A stretch of 64,000 bases of DNA from Adiantum capillus-veneris (GCA_014529385.2 CM043967.1:8398501-8462500); one strand, 5' to 3'; counted from the first letter of the stretch, positions 10,774 to 22,935 are shown. Notes: generated by a model from the sequence alone, not told the origin. Program-made: numbers and translations.

Positions 10774-11439
10774 GCAAATGTACAAATTTCTTCCAAATGA
10801 CCAATGTTTTTGTCTTATAAGACTAATTCACTTTTCATTGTGCACAAATTTAAGTAGTATGCATGCTTTCAATCATGTTTGTGATGACGACGTGTCTCAA
10901 ACACCAAGTAGAATTTCTCACTCTACTTGGCAAAACGAAATGGACTAAATAATAGACATGCTTGCATTGGTACCTACGTCTCTCAAGCACCAAATGGATT
11001 ACTCATCCATCTTGGAAAGGTCGTAGGGTAAAAAGGGGTCCTCTACCCACTAAGAAACATTGACTAATGACTAAGGCTTTATCTCTTCTACCTAATGTCA
11101 TAAATTCTAATATTTAACCGACCCAAATGATTTTCTCATAATAAACTAATCATTTAATGTGGAAGAATAGACGGGAACAAGGGTTAGAATATAGACATGT
11201 GCTTATGGATCTATCTCAACACAGGGCCAACGCTAAAGGGGTCCAAATGAGAGATGATCTATCAAAGAGAAAGGCGAGCTAATGGAACTTAAAGACCTTT
11301 GGGTTAGCTTCATTAAAGACCTCCAAAGGTTAGTGTTAAAAGTCCTTTGACCTTAGGTAAGCTAGGGTTGTGCTTGAGGTGGGAACCCGGCCCAACCTTG
11401 AGGTGCTTGTTCGTGCTTGGTTGCTGACTAAGGTTCTTG

Positions 11440-11545
11440 AGGTGCTTGTCATGATTGCTGACTAAGGTGCTTGAGGTGCTTAATGACTAAGGTGCTAAGG
11501 TGCTCTATGACTAAGGTGCTAAGGTGCTCTATGACTAAGGTGCTT
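11440..11545 (+). repeat. Short tandem repeats inside LTR B
   Basis: The unit GACTAAGGTGCT(TGAGGTGCT) recurs several times; the two last copies are nearly identical 24-bp units (TGACTAAGGTGCTAAGGTGC followed by TCTA). LTRs A and C carry related CAAGCACCTTAGTCA words but fewer copies, so this is a local expansion. Confidence 0.75.
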
Positions 11546-11960
11546 GAGGATAAGGTGTTCAAAAAGTCAAATCATATCCTTACTCATGAGGGAGTGGTCT
11601 CTCATTCTAGGGGCTAGAGAGAGAACACACACACCCTGACACAAGGCAAGCTTGGTACAAAAAAAAGCAAATAGGACACTTGTCAAGCTCATCCTCATGT
11701 TGCCCCAATGTGTTCCTAAATCCTATTGGTTAGCCTCCTAAGGGTCCAATGATAATTTAGTTGATTTGATTAATTGCTTTTACATTTATCAAGTCCTCTC
11801 TCTCAAAGAGCAAAGGGAGACACTTTTCCCAAGACTACCCTTGTTGCTTGATATGCACTAAGCCTGTGATTGGCCAAGCTTGAGGAGGTCCAATCATATG
11901 CAAGATAGTGCTAGAAGAGTCGACCAAAGCAAGGAGGGGGGTTTCTTGCAAGATATACTG

Positions 11961-11962
<2 letters not shown>

Positions 11963-12011
<49 letters not shown>
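11963..12011 (+). repeat. (CA)n microsatellite in LTR B
   Basis: About 24 CA units. The equivalent place in LTR C (23812-23830) has only a short CA run, and in LTR A (about 7435-7455) a short GT/GA run. Confidence 0.95.
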
Positions 12012-12015
<4 letters not shown>

Positions 12016-12824
12016 CTCTCATTGTGTGAAGAGCAAAGCGCAAGAGCTCCATCTCCTTCCCCAAGCTACTAGAGAAGTGGAGAGGCTACACCAACACTCT
12101 TGGCTATGCAATGCAAATCCAACCAAGAGACATGCTTTAATGCTTAAGCTTGCCATCTTCTCCATCTTCATTACTATGCTATTATGTATGCTAGCAAGAA
12201 GAGTGATGATAAGTGAGTAGCTATTTATTTCTCCTATAAATGTTTCTTCTTCCTCTTCCCTATCCTCATTCCCTGCTAGCTCTCTCCACCTTTGAAGGTG
12301 TTTGAGGCCTTGGGACTGAGGTTGGGGATAGTTAATGCTTATTGTATTGTACCAAGTCTTTGTTGATGGGAGAATCTATAATACAAAAGCCTATTGGAGA
12401 GGGGATCGACACCACATAAATCCGTTCCTCAAGTGTTTCAAGTTCTCTAAACACTCTCTCTTGCAAAAGTATTGTTCATGCCAAGTTAATTAAGTACTAT
12501 GATTATGTTTCTACCATCAATTAAGTTCATCCTCTGTGTTTTCAAAGTAGTCTCACAAAAATGCTCTCTTTAATTCTCCTAATTTCGCTATTCTCAAAGT
12601 TTCATAGGCCATTTCCATTACACATACTAGTTCATGCTTCCCCCATGAGACAGGGCTAGGAACCCTTTCTTATGGCTCCAACCCAAGTTACCTTGTGACT
12701 AGAGTTTGTCCATTGGAATTCAACTTTGTCTGACTATGTTTTCTTGATTGTTTAGGGCCTAGCGACTTATCAGGTACCCTCCAAATGCCATTTGGATATG
12801 GCAATGGGGTGGGGACCTCACATG

Positions 12825-12836
12825 TGGTATCAGAGC
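12825..12836 (+). promoter_or_regulatory. Orphan tRNA-iMet primer-binding site
   Basis: TGGTATCAGAGC lies two bases after a CA, a plausible LTR end. It does not belong to LTR B, whose end is 200 bp upstream. It suggests the remnant of another LTR retrotransposon whose LTR was cut by the chromovirus insertion. Confidence 0.55.
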
Positions 12837-13776
12837 TTAGGTTAGAAAACTGGAACTTCAACACTGGTTAAAAGATTTAATAATAAAGATACAAAAATGG
12901 GAATTTTCAAGTCTAAGAACTTACTAGCATCGATCTTTCAGGAAGATGCAATCATCGAGTATCGCAGGTTCAAGACCTTTGAAATGATGTATTTGGAGGC
13001 TTGTCACTCTCCAAACTATGTTTTTCGCTGCAGCATGATGAAGGTTTTTTCTCCTCCATCAACAAGAATCCAGAGGGGCTGGGAACTTGCATGGGATTGC
13101 AATGGTGAAATTTTCGGTAGTGTGTTAGAGATGACTACTCAGAAGATGGCCTTGAGAGGACCTTAAATGATTGGGTCTTCAATAAGTGGTGATGGTGATT
13201 CTCAGTTACAGGATCAAACCCATTTCTGTCCCTGACATTTTCCCCCAAAATAGGAGCTTTGTATTTTACAAACCTTTTAATGATGTATATAAGAGCTACT
13301 ATTTAAACGAAAGAGTGGATTGTAAAAACTTAAGTACAAACACTTGTCATTTGTATCACTATGTCCCTGGAATTCGTCTCTGAGCTTTATCTAGTTCTCT
13401 AGAAAAATCTAACCCTTGTAAATATCCTGGATAAATAAAGTGATGCTTACCTAGTGTCCCCAGTGAAAGCCAACTTTTGTATATATTTTGAGATAAATAA
13501 AGTTATGGCACTTGAACTAAGTGAAATGAATTGTGTCTTGAGTTTTGTCTTGAGTTGTTAAAGTTAATATTACTTGTTATTGTATTGAGTCTTAAATTGG
13601 ACCATCGATAAGTGTATTATTGCGTTCTACACACACACACACACCACATCCGAACAAAAATAAATTCTCCTAAAAAAAAATCTCATTATTGCTATCTTCC
13701 CATGCTCTGCTATGTGGCACTGCACAAAGCACGCAGGCCAAAAAAGAAATTATATGTCCCTTGCTTTGTGCGATGC

Positions 13777-13828
<52 letters not shown>

Positions 13829-14124
13829 CCCTCCACGTGCCATTTGTGTAGAGCTTTCCCTCTTTCGACTTTCCTATTCAAAAACGAGCTTTACTTTCTT
13901 CCAAAATTGTCAAATTGATGCGGTATCTTGCTAGATTCTAGTTAGGAAAAACGGGGTACCACTTATGTGATTTTCATTGTTTCATACACTTGAGTTGGGC
14001 ACATGCAAGGAAGAATAGATCTTCCACGGTGTTCTCATTGAGGTTTTAGGGGAAGAATTTTGATACTCAACTGCAAAGGGGTTGGTGTGCCAATTAAATT
14101 TTTTAAATATGAAAATGTATTTTT
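12837..14124. other. Unassigned region with an 89-codon open frame
   Basis: The open frame 12897-13166 (starting MGIFKSKNLLASIFQ) follows the orphan PBS by 60 bases, where a gag might start, but I recognise no domain in it. Two AATAAA-type signals occur near 13433 and 13493 in similar short contexts (TGTAAATATCCTGGATAAATAAAG and a relative), as if a 3' end had been duplicated. An AC run (13630) and a CT microsatellite (13793-13825) follow. No host gene is supported. Confidence 0.4.
13793..13825 (+). repeat. (CT)n microsatellite
   Basis: About 16 uninterrupted CT units. The Ser/Leu-rich open frames over it are artefacts of the repeat. Confidence 0.95.
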
Positions 14125-14216
14125 ATGGGTCTACATGTGTGGGCTCAACTTTAATGTATTGCTTGAGTCTCCTCTCACTGATACATTAGCTCTAGCATTT
14201 CCAAACACTAACTTGC
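14125..14216 (+). repeat. Left TIR, outer part
   Basis: It begins ATGGGTCTACATGTGT and contains TTAGCTCTAGCATTTCCAAA, both found inverted at 39510-39415. It ends with CTTGC, the target duplication of element 1. Confidence 0.82.
14212..14216 (+). repeat. Target-site duplication of element 1, left copy
   Basis: CTTGC precedes the 5' LTR and also follows the 3' LTR (32765-32769). The uninterrupted right TIR arm has a single copy of the word at the matching place, confirming a 5-bp duplication. Confidence 0.92.
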
Positions 14217-15146
14217 TGCTAGCAGCTGGACACACCCAACGGAGAATGATTGCTCGACAGGATATTATTTTTGTAATTATTCTTTAATTGAGAAAAACCG
14301 CATTTCACCTTTGTAAATAGTGCGGCTTGCAGAAGCTTCCAGATTGTATCTCATTTTTTACATTTAGACTGAGTGAATGGTTAAATTGGAACATTAGGGT
14401 TTGAGATTGTAAGGTATTTATACCACTTTTGATCTTAATGAAAAAAACCCTTTTGTCATTTTAAAAAAATGTTATGTCTGTGTGAGTGAGCATACTTTGT
14501 GTACGAGAGAGAGTGAGAGTTTTATCTTCATGCTACGCGCGCACCGGTGGTCGGAATTGAGTGTAAAGAAGTGCAACGTGTTGCCCCCAAAGAGAGCTAC
14601 GCGCCAACACCTACATTGCGGGTGTACGATCTGGCTTTGCGAACTCGACCCACAAGCTATATCTGGTGATACGGTGAGCATACGTTGTCTGTTTTCGCAT
14701 TTCACAATTCCACGTGTTCGCATTGAGTAGAGCTACACATTAGGCACTTTAGTTTTCGGAAACGACGACCTACAAATTTCGACCAGACATCGTACGTGAT
14801 TTTGCACCAGGTGTTTAGGGTTGGGGTTTTGGTTCCTGGACCTTAGGGAGAGCGACCTATTGGTGTTAATAGGGTTTCCTTCAAGTTCTGTGGCATTTCG
14901 AGAACGTTTGATGGGTATTAGGCTCTTGAAAGCGTTGTAGGAAATCTCCTCTTATGTACTCCTGAAGGTTGTAGCTTAGACATTGGGTAGAGACCTCTGT
15001 AGGAAGTAGTCGAGAGTCGGTCGAGTGTAGGTTGACACCCTATGCTTGCTTCCACGCGCCTACGGGTCGAGCTTCATCCTTAGCTGAAAAATCTTGTTAG
15101 GTGAGTTCTTGTTGTGCTGATGTCCATCGCGGTGTATCCGCCAACA
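14217..15146 (+). repeat. Element 1 5' LTR
   Basis: It starts TGCTAGCAGCTGG (TGTTAGCAGCTGG in the other copies) and ends GTATCCGCCAACA. A TATA-like TATTTATACC lies at about 14415. The opening 150 bases differ from the 3' LTR at roughly one base in fifteen by eye, which indicates an old insertion. Confidence 0.93.
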
Positions 15147-15165
15147 TTGGCGCCGCTGCCGGGGA
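15147..15165 (+). promoter_or_regulatory. Primer-binding site, tRNA-Asp
   Basis: TTGGCGCCGCTGCCGGGGA directly follows the LTR. Apart from one base it is complementary to the 3' end of plant tRNA-Asp(GTC), CCCCGGCAACGGCGCCA. This primer is known for Athila-type elements. Confidence 0.88.
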
Positions 15166-15692
15166 CGAAAACCCTAGGTAGGTGACTGAGACTAGTCCTT
15201 GAGGATAGGGATTCTTTGGCCTGCTAGAGTCTCGTTTTACATTTAGATAGAATCAGAGGGTGGAGGACTCTATAGGTCTTAGGAGGAGTCTAGGGAGCGA
15301 GTGTCTGGCCTAGATCCTTTGACTAAGGTAGACTCAGGTAGACTTAGATAGTATTTGGTATTAGTTAAGTTGTGGTGTAGAGAGTAGGAGTTGGAGTGGT
15401 AGAGGCGGTGAAAGGATAGCTTGAGAGTCCGGAGAGGCTAGGAAGCAACCGAGACACCAATATCAACATCTCACATGATGAGTAGGAGTAGGGTAAGTAG
15501 GACATCATGATTTATGATCTGGAGCACTTCATGCATGTTATATTTGTTGTCAGGCTCATCACAAGGTTGTAAAAGACGGAAAAGAGTGTTTGGAAGCTGA
15601 AGTGAAGTTCAAAAGTTTCTGTGAGTATTTCTGAGAAAGCTGCAAAGCATAAGGAGTACTTCTGTCAGAAAAAAATTAAATTTTAAGCCAGA

Positions 15693-16559
15693 AGACAGCC
15701 TACGCGTAGGATGTCTACAGGGTGTTCTGGTGGAAATTTTGAAAATCTGAGTTGACTAGTGTGTTTAGAAGGTAGGTTTTGCCCTATTTTCACCTGGAAA
15801 GACGAAGTTTGACCATATCTTGACAGGATAAGGCCAAATAGAAAGGAATTTGCCACACATCCTACCCAATTTGTGCCAAGGAATTATTTTAAGACCAAAA
15901 CCATAGGATGGCTGCATGAGCATGATCTACATGATTTATGGAGTGCCTGAGGAAGGTTTCATCTCAATTGGGTAAGAAAATTGGGTTTTAAGCAGACTTT
16001 AGCATTTTTTACTGAAAGGGGCTAGGATAGCTAAAATTGGGGTCTTTTGAAATCCAAACTAAAATCTAAGCATAGCACTGGGTTGCTGAGATCAAGGGGA
16101 AGTTGTGGCTCAAGTTTGGGCTCAAACAAATCATATAGACATCCTACGCGTAGTATGTGTTCTGTGTGATTTAGCACTCCAAATCCAACTTTGAGCATAC
16201 AAAAGTGATCAGCACCTAAAGAAGAGTCTGTGGTTTGCATTTGAAGCCATTTTGAGCAGTTAGACATGCTACGTGTAGAATGTCTACTGCATGATATTGA
16301 AGCCAAAAACTGACTGTAGGCATAGCAGGGTGTTGTATAGCCTGAGGCAAGCCTCCTAGTCAATTTTGGTCCAAATTGGAGTGGATTTGACTGGTCAGAC
16401 CAACATTAGGCCGCTGAAACATTTTTCTGTTCAATTGACCAGCTTATAGGTGTCCAAATCAAAAAGTAAAAACAGTTGTGGATTCAGCATATCAAGGGGA
16501 ATCTATAGTGCAAAACCAGGCAAAATAGAGCAGGTAGACATTCTACGCGTAGGATGTCT
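15693..16559 (+). promoter_or_regulatory. Leader palindrome block 1 of element 1 (four sites)
   Basis: Four copies of a 24-bp palindrome with core CATCCTACGCGTAGGATG lie at 15693-15716, 16137-16160, 16262-16285 and 16536-16559. The consensus is its own reverse complement. The sites differ by one to three bases, while the sequence between them is only loosely repeated. The block lies between the PBS and gag (start 16971). Element 2 has sites at the same offsets. A degenerate half-site (CATCGTACGTGATTTT) occurs within the LTR near 14788. A dimeric DNA-binding protein or an RNA hairpin is possible. Confidence 0.85.
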
Positions 16560-16970
16560 ACAGGGGCTTAGTGAAGACAAAAGCTGACTGAGGACATAGA
16601 GTGATGTTCCAATTGACTTAAGAGTTCCAGAACTTCTTTCAGAAGTGAAATTGGACCTTGTTTGACCTTTTGACGGAGCAAAGACAGAATTAAGACTTTC
16701 CATGTAAATTGACCAACATTTGAGTGAAATACGGTTCTAGTTTAGCAGACCTAATCTAGAACATCAGAAGTGTATAAAATACAGTAGTGGTTGAGGTTAA
16801 CCCTCCAGTTATACCAATCATTACTAAGACCACCTCTAGAGAATAAATGCTTTGATACGATTGCCGAAATTAAACACTTGTGTACACGTATATTCCGTGG
16901 TGGCAAGGCAAGAAGTTGTGTGGAGATTGATCCTTTGCCAGGTGAGTGGTTGGATTTGTGATAAATTGTA

Positions 16971-19900
16971 TTGCTAAGTTCGATGAATTTAAGATCAGGA
17001 AGACACATTCCTAGAGATCATAAAGTGGCAGGTGATCAGAGTAGCCTAGTGTCCACCGAGGAGAGTGTAACTCAGGCAAGGCTAGATCCACTAGCACCAA
17101 TCATTGAGGAGATTAGTGATACTAACACTTCATCCGATAAGTCCTTCTTCATGATGGGTAGTCAACAGCTAGGAGGTTTCTCTGATGAAGGACCAATGCT
17201 AAGAGGAAGCACCTCCCAAAATCCTTTGAACGATGCCAAGTTCACTATAATCTTCTTAGAAGTAACAAACTGTAGGGGCGCCTTAGTTTATTCTGACTAT
17301 CGGGGACGCAAGTGTATTTGTATAGAAGAAAGACCTGCTCAGAGATTGGAGATAATTCGAGTCTATGATGATGGGGATAGATTCCGAGACGAAAAGGAGA
17401 ACCACTATCTGGTAGTTAGTAACCCTGAGGATTACAACAAATATGGAGATAATGTGGCAACAAAAGGAAAAATGGTTTCAGAAACTCAAGAACCGCCTCC
17501 AAAAATTGATCGACCTGGAGCTCTTTTTAGGTATGATAAGAAAACAACCAGGGTCTCTACCTATAATGAGAATGTGGGAATTTACAAGCATGAGAGCGAG
17601 GGAATGGTCTCTTACTTTCGATGCAAATAACCCTACACAAATGAATTAAGCAAAGTCGAGGTTCTTTATTTGTTTTGTTATGAAATTGCTATGGGGAAGG
17701 ATATCATTTTTGTTGATAGGTACGGGCGAGAATACAAACGTATTCTCCCAGAGGAGGTCAAAAAGGCAACACTTCCAGAAACATCAACATATGCCCCCGA
17801 AGAAGTGCCAAGGTTCACCTATACCCCTAGCAAGTCGAAATCCATTTTCAGAAGAGTGCGACGCGACCTCACATTCTAACCGACAACAGACGTCCAACCA
17901 CCAGAACCAACAAGCAACCCAACCATCATTGCAAACATGGCTTCGACAAAGTGCAACATTAGAACAAGACCGAAACCGAGATGGTTATCCAGCTGTACGA
18001 GGGCTAAGGGATTTACAAGAACCACCACTCTATTCACGGTATCAACGCGAGAGTAAGCCAAAAACTCAAGAGTCCACAGAGCCTGGAAGACAACCCATAG
18101 AACGAGTTCGAAGAGATGAACCATCTCTTGCAAAAACCATCAAAAATTGTGGCTTAGGGGCACCTCTGGGAGAGGAACCCTCCCACTATCGAAGGCAGGA
18201 GGAGGTATATTGAGTAGGACGAGGAGAACCAATGATGAGATTTCTAGACCATCGTAGAATTGGACCGTCTCAGGTGCAAAAATCGGTAAACAAGAAATAT
18301 ACGAGAAACCAAGATCCTAGAGATCATGTAGCAGCCTTTGTATGTGTAATTAGAGCTGAAGAGGTGGTAGACTTCCCTACCCAATTTGCAGGGTTTGGAC
18401 TGACCCTAGAGGAGGATGCTGCTACTTGGGTTTGACTCTGTGGAGCGTAGAGACTTTGAGTCTATGGAGGAGGTGTTTCACGAGTTTATCGAGGAATTCT
18501 CACAAAGGGGGATAGCTCATAATACAGTCTCACAAATCCATAAATTCAAATAGAAAGAAGGGGAATCTGTGCGAAAGGCAGCCCTACGACTAAAAAGATA
18601 TGTTAAGTTCTGCCCTGTGGAAGAACCGCCAACTCAGTCCAGACTTATGCTTATATTTATTCAAGGACTAAGGAACGCAGATCTCCAGAAGGACTTACAT
18701 ATGAAGAGAAGCACGACGTTAAATGAGTTAACTAAGGAGGCTCTTTACCTTGTAGACAATTGTGTGGTCTACAAGGAGGGTGAATTCAAGGATCTTGATG
18801 ACGATTCATCCTCACAACAAAGTGGAAGCAAGTCCGCTAAGACAACACCGAAAGGAGAAGTAGCTGTAAGCCAGGAGCAACTTGTAGAAGAAGTGCTAAA
18901 AAAGATTAATATGTATGCCAAACTCAGGCTGAACAGCCAAAGTGGTATGCTATTAAACAAAAATGGACAAACCATGTGACGGAGGAATGTTATTATAACA
19001 AGGGATATGTGCAAGAACGACCTTATGCTCCCCACGCTCAGGTAGCATCTCCTCAACTTCCACCGATGCTTACGTATCAAGCAGGCAACCTACCAGGACT
19101 TGTAGGTGTAGAAAGACCACAACCAGTGTTGGGGTAACAACCACCCCTATCAGGATTAGGACCAGCCGGCATAAGATACACACCAACAGTAAATGAACCA
19201 GAGGAGAAGGCTTTGGTACCTATGCATGCATATTACGAAGATTCCAATGCATATGCTACAAATCCTGTCTATTATCCACCGGAAGAACCCCCAACGCCAG
19301 AACCTTGGAGCATGATGGGAAGTGTAGGACCACCAACAGTTGCAGAGGTAGCAGGAGAAGGAAGATATAGCTTGGATGGATGAACATTGTTGTTCATAGC
19401 CAACGCAGGCATAGGCGGGTAGAGACATGCATACCAACAAAGAGGAGCTCAAGGAGCACCTCAACAGCCTAAGGGACCCTGCTAGAAGTGTGGTTGAGAC
19501 CATTGGCTAAGAGACTGTCTTCATGATGAAATCATTAGAGTCAGCGTATATTGCACTGAGTGTGGAATTACTCATTTGATTCCTGATTTCCCTAAGAAGC
19601 CGAGCAAAGCAACAAAAACTACTTTGAACATGCTGGAAGCAGTGCCTTCCAGTGGAGGGTCAGAAAACGAGATAGTAATACCTATTCAGGCACTGACACG
19701 AGCCCAAGCTAAAAAAATGACGAATGAACCCATAATTGAAGAGCCAAAAACTGATGTCCCAAGCTCAGAAATGAAAAATCAGAGAAGCACTTGGAAATCT
19801 AGAAAGGCGCGTATGAAAGCCAGGAGAGAACGAGAGCAAACGGCTCTATCTGAGGAGTTAAAACACACAAAGGATAGATTAGAGCGGTTAGAGGATCTAA

Positions 19901-20880
19901 CTAGTCTAAGCTCACACATTGCAGCAACCATAGCACCCAAGGAAATAGAAGAACCCAAAAGTGCAGGATCAGGAGGATCAGTGTTGGCAGAAAAGGTAAA
20001 TGAGCAGTTAGATGCACTTTTAAAAGCATACAAAGCCAGACTAAAAAACAATCAAACCCAAGAGCAAAGATGGATGACTTATCCATATGCTGAAATAGAA
20101 AAACAGAGGTTGGAAATGTGTCGAAAGATGATTGAAACAGCCCAATCCTTGATAGAAAACCCACTTGGTAAATCTGCAAGTTGGCACGAAGTACCTACTC
20201 CAACCCCTATCAAATTGACTTTAGAGAAACAAGTAGACACGAAGGAGGGACTCACGACTGCCTCTAAGTCTAGGAGAGAACCTATCATAGTGCCAAATAC
20301 AACATATGAGACAATTGATGGTTTCCAGCCTAAAGCATTGGTAGAAATGGGTAAGGATTGTAACGGTCTAGATGACCTGTGGAAGCAAATCCGTGATGCC
20401 AACGAAGCTAACAGGGTGAGTTACCAAATGAATAGCACGAGAAAAGAGAAAATTGATATCTTACCTCCCATTGAAGAATTTGAGGCAAGATCACAAATAA
20501 ACTTTGATATGCATTCACAAGAGGGAGACCATGGATCAATTAGTTCGGACCATAGCCAACCAGACTCGCTAAAAACTCTACCCTCGTACCTAGGGGAGTA
20601 TGAAGCCAAGTCTGAGGTGAGAGCAATCCCATCTCAAAAACTTTCTTCCAACAGAATGATGGATTCACAAGGATTGATTGAGTTGTTGTCCACCCTTGTG
20701 GCATGCACAATCACATTAGCCGAACTCCTGAGGTTACGGCCAAACATGTGGACCACCATAGGCAAATGTTTAGAAAAAATTGGAGCAAAAGACCCCACCT
20801 TGAAGCTTCAAGAAGGGATCAGAGAATTGGACAAGCCTCAACTCAACACTAGGCCAGTACCTTTAAACAAGGTTGGAGAA
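16971..20880 (+). pseudogene. Element 1 gag and gag-protease linker
   Basis: The ATG at 16971 is shared with element 2. The first 219 codons (to the TAA at 17630) match no family I know. After frame breaks come a Retrotrans_gag core (HVAAF.RVIRAEE, then FDSVERRDFESMEEVFHEF, at 18300-18620) and two zinc knuckles of the form C-x2-C-x3-H-x4-C at about 19480-19590, the first containing two stops. A long Glu/Lys-rich, probably coiled region (RREREQTALSEELKHTKDRL) leads to the protease. Many stops and shifts make it non-functional. Confidence 0.85.
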
Positions 20881-21777
20881 TATTGCGAGGGGGAAGATGG
20901 AAATACCACGCTACCAGTAGAATTCCAAGGAGTAGTTTCCAAAGCTATTCTTGACAGTGGAGCAGGAGTCGCTATCACCGCCAAGGAAATCTGGAAAAAA
21001 ATGGGGAAAACCGACTTTGAGAGCTACCAGAATGAAATTGCAACTTGAAAATGGGTTCATGGAAAAGCCTATAGGACTTTTAGAAAAAGTAATTGTCACC
21101 TCGTGCGGAATCGAGTATGAGCATACATTTGCAATAGTCGATTTCAACAAAAAGAACAATTACGAGATCATCTTGGGAAGACCATTCATGAGACAATTAA
21201 AGATGGTCCAGGATCGGGGTTACGACCACATATACCTCAGACATGGCGAGACTACAACCAAAATATACCTAAAAGACCATCGTTACAAAGATGTGAACCA
21301 CACACCAGTGGAAGAGTTTGATTCAGCTACATTGGCAGGGTCCAAACCAACAGCATGGTTAGGGGAAAAAAAAGAGCTATGGATGTGCGGAGCTTCACAT
21401 TGTGGGAGCTTAAAAAGAGAGGAATGCGTCTTAGAAAGAGCTATTGAGGACAAGGATTACATTCTGGAACCTTTTCCCAAAGATGCCTTAGAACCTCTGG
21501 AATGGGAACACATACTAGCAACATTGGATGTGTGTACCATTACAAATAGCCCAACGACAAAATTTTGCGATAAGGATGGCTATGATACATGGTAAGCCTT
21601 ATACCAGCAGGAGATGAGATTGTAGAACCACCAGAACAAGAAGAGTTTTATAACTCCTCTGAGCATCTGGAGGTAAATAACGATGCAAATAACGAGTGTT
21701 CAGACAGCTCGAGCGAGCTTGGGGAGAAAACAGCGAATATCATGTTTTATGATTTTGCCAATCATTACCCTACACGC
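20881..21777 (+). pseudogene. Element 1 retropepsin (PR1) with C-terminal extension
   Basis: The catalytic loop AILDSGAGVAITAKE has its Asp at 20953-20955. A frameshift near 21010 separates it from the rest, where NNYEIILGRPFMRQL at about 21160-21200 supplies the C-terminal protease signature. An extension of about 180 residues follows (ELWMCGASHCGSLKREECVLERAI), also present in element 2, without recognised domain. It would process the polyprotein. Confidence 0.88.
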
Positions 21778-21860
21778 TAGGAACGCTATAGAAAAAAAAG
21801 AGCAAAAAACAAAATTAGAGAGAACCTAATGCCCGGATAAAAGATAATACTCACTATCTA

Positions 21861-22577
21861 ATGCTTGTCAAAGCAGAGGATTGTGTAAAAGACCAAATAT
21901 CAAGAATATTCTCAAAAGTTCGAAGGGAAGGGACGCAAGAGGAAATAAAACAAGTACGGAAGACTAAAACAGAAACAAAATCAAAAAAATCTCAACAATC
22001 AAAAAAGGAAAAAACAAAAGACCCAGAGTGGAGAAAAATGGAGCCTAAAAAGATCTCTATCTCACAGCAAAGGCAAAAGGCTGCTGCTGACAAGCACAAA
22101 AGAGCCCAAGCCTTTAAAGAAAACGATTGGGTCTTGTTAAAGTTTCCCAAGGCTCGATTAAGGCACACGACGGGCAAGAATCCTACGGGCCACCAAAAGT
22201 ACTATGCTAAACTAGCAAAAAGGTACTATGGTCCCTTTCAGATTCTTAGGCCAATCAATGAGATGGCCTATCAACTCAAGTTGCCCAATCATTGGCTGAT
22301 ACACAATGCTTTCCATGTGATCCTATTAAAGCCTTACAAAGGAGAGCCACCTCAAGAACCAACTATTGAAGACCCGCCGGAGATCGAGGACCAAGAGGAG
22401 GTGCTGCAGCCCGAGTCCATTCTCCGACATGAAGACAAGGTGCTAAGAGGCGGTAAGACTATCCGACGATATCTTATTAAGTTTAAGAATTATCCTTTTG
22501 AAGATGCTAGATGGATGCAAGGCATACAATTAAAGGATAACCTAAACCTTGTCAATGCTTACAATGCTTCCCAATGA
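21861..22577 (+). pseudogene. Fused ORF: element 1 linker joined to chromovirus integrase C-terminus and chromodomain
   Basis: Codons 1 to about 64 (MLVKAEDCVKDQI to DPEW) match element 2 at 50000-50170. From about 22054 the sequence is chromoviral: QKAAADKHKRAQAFKENDWVLLKF, a GPY/F module YYGPFQILRPINEMAYQLKLP, then a chromodomain at 22410-22574 (TIRRYLIKFKNYPFEDARWMQG). The joint keeps an open 238-codon frame. It is the best-preserved chromodomain in the window. Whether it is expressed is unknown; the open joint may be chance. Confidence 0.88.
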
Positions 22578-22918
22578 GTAAGCAAATGTACAAAATGTTA
22601 AAAATGAACAAAGTTTTTGTCTTATAAGACTTTCTTTTTCTTTATTGTGCACAAAAATGAAGTAGTATGCATGCTTAGATCAAGTTTGCGGAGATGACGT
22701 CTCCCAAACACCAAGTAGAGCTTGTCACTCTATTATGGAAGACTGATAGGACTAACGTGTAGAATGCTAGCGGCAGCCTCAGGCTCTCAAGCGCCAAATG
22801 GACTAGTCATCCATTGTGGAATGATGTCGTAGGGTAACATAGGGATCCTCTTCCCGCTAAGAAAAGGACTCATGAATATGCTTTATCTTCTCTACGCCAT
22901 AGTCGAGGACGACTATGA

Positions 22919-22935
22919 TTTCAAGAGAGAGGTAA
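22919..22935 (+). promoter_or_regulatory. Polypurine tract before LTR C
   Basis: TTTCAAGAGAGAGGTAA immediately precedes the LTR start TGTCATAATAAT, the same arrangement as for LTR A. Confidence 0.7.

Larger units (their letters stand above)
9464..12622 (+). mobile_element. Chromovirus 3' half (integrase to 3' LTR)
   Basis: The order is integrase core, GPY/F C-terminus, chromodomain, 3' untranslated region and LTR. The 5' LTR, gag, protease, RT and RNase H are missing; similarity starts inside the integrase HHCC region. The sequence after the LTR (12623 on) has no PBS at the expected place, so the LTR is a 3' LTR. It belongs to the same family as the minus-strand copy at 6742-8998 and the nested copy at 22054-24498. 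Confidence 0.87.
11096..12622 (+). repeat. Chromovirus LTR, copy B (3' LTR)
   Basis: It starts TGTCATAAATTC and ends TTCCATTACA, matching the ends of copies A and C. The 1,527-bp copy contains a run of short tandem repeats at 11440-11545 and a long CA microsatellite at 11963-12011. The end of the LTR abuts unrelated sequence at 12623. Confidence 0.87.

Noticed and set aside
14482-14730. 82-codon frame in the LTRs (also 32108-32353 and 42703-42942)
   Set aside because: It recurs only because the LTR is repeated; it lies downstream of the TATA-like site within R/U5 and shows no domain. Conservation equals that of the surrounding LTR.
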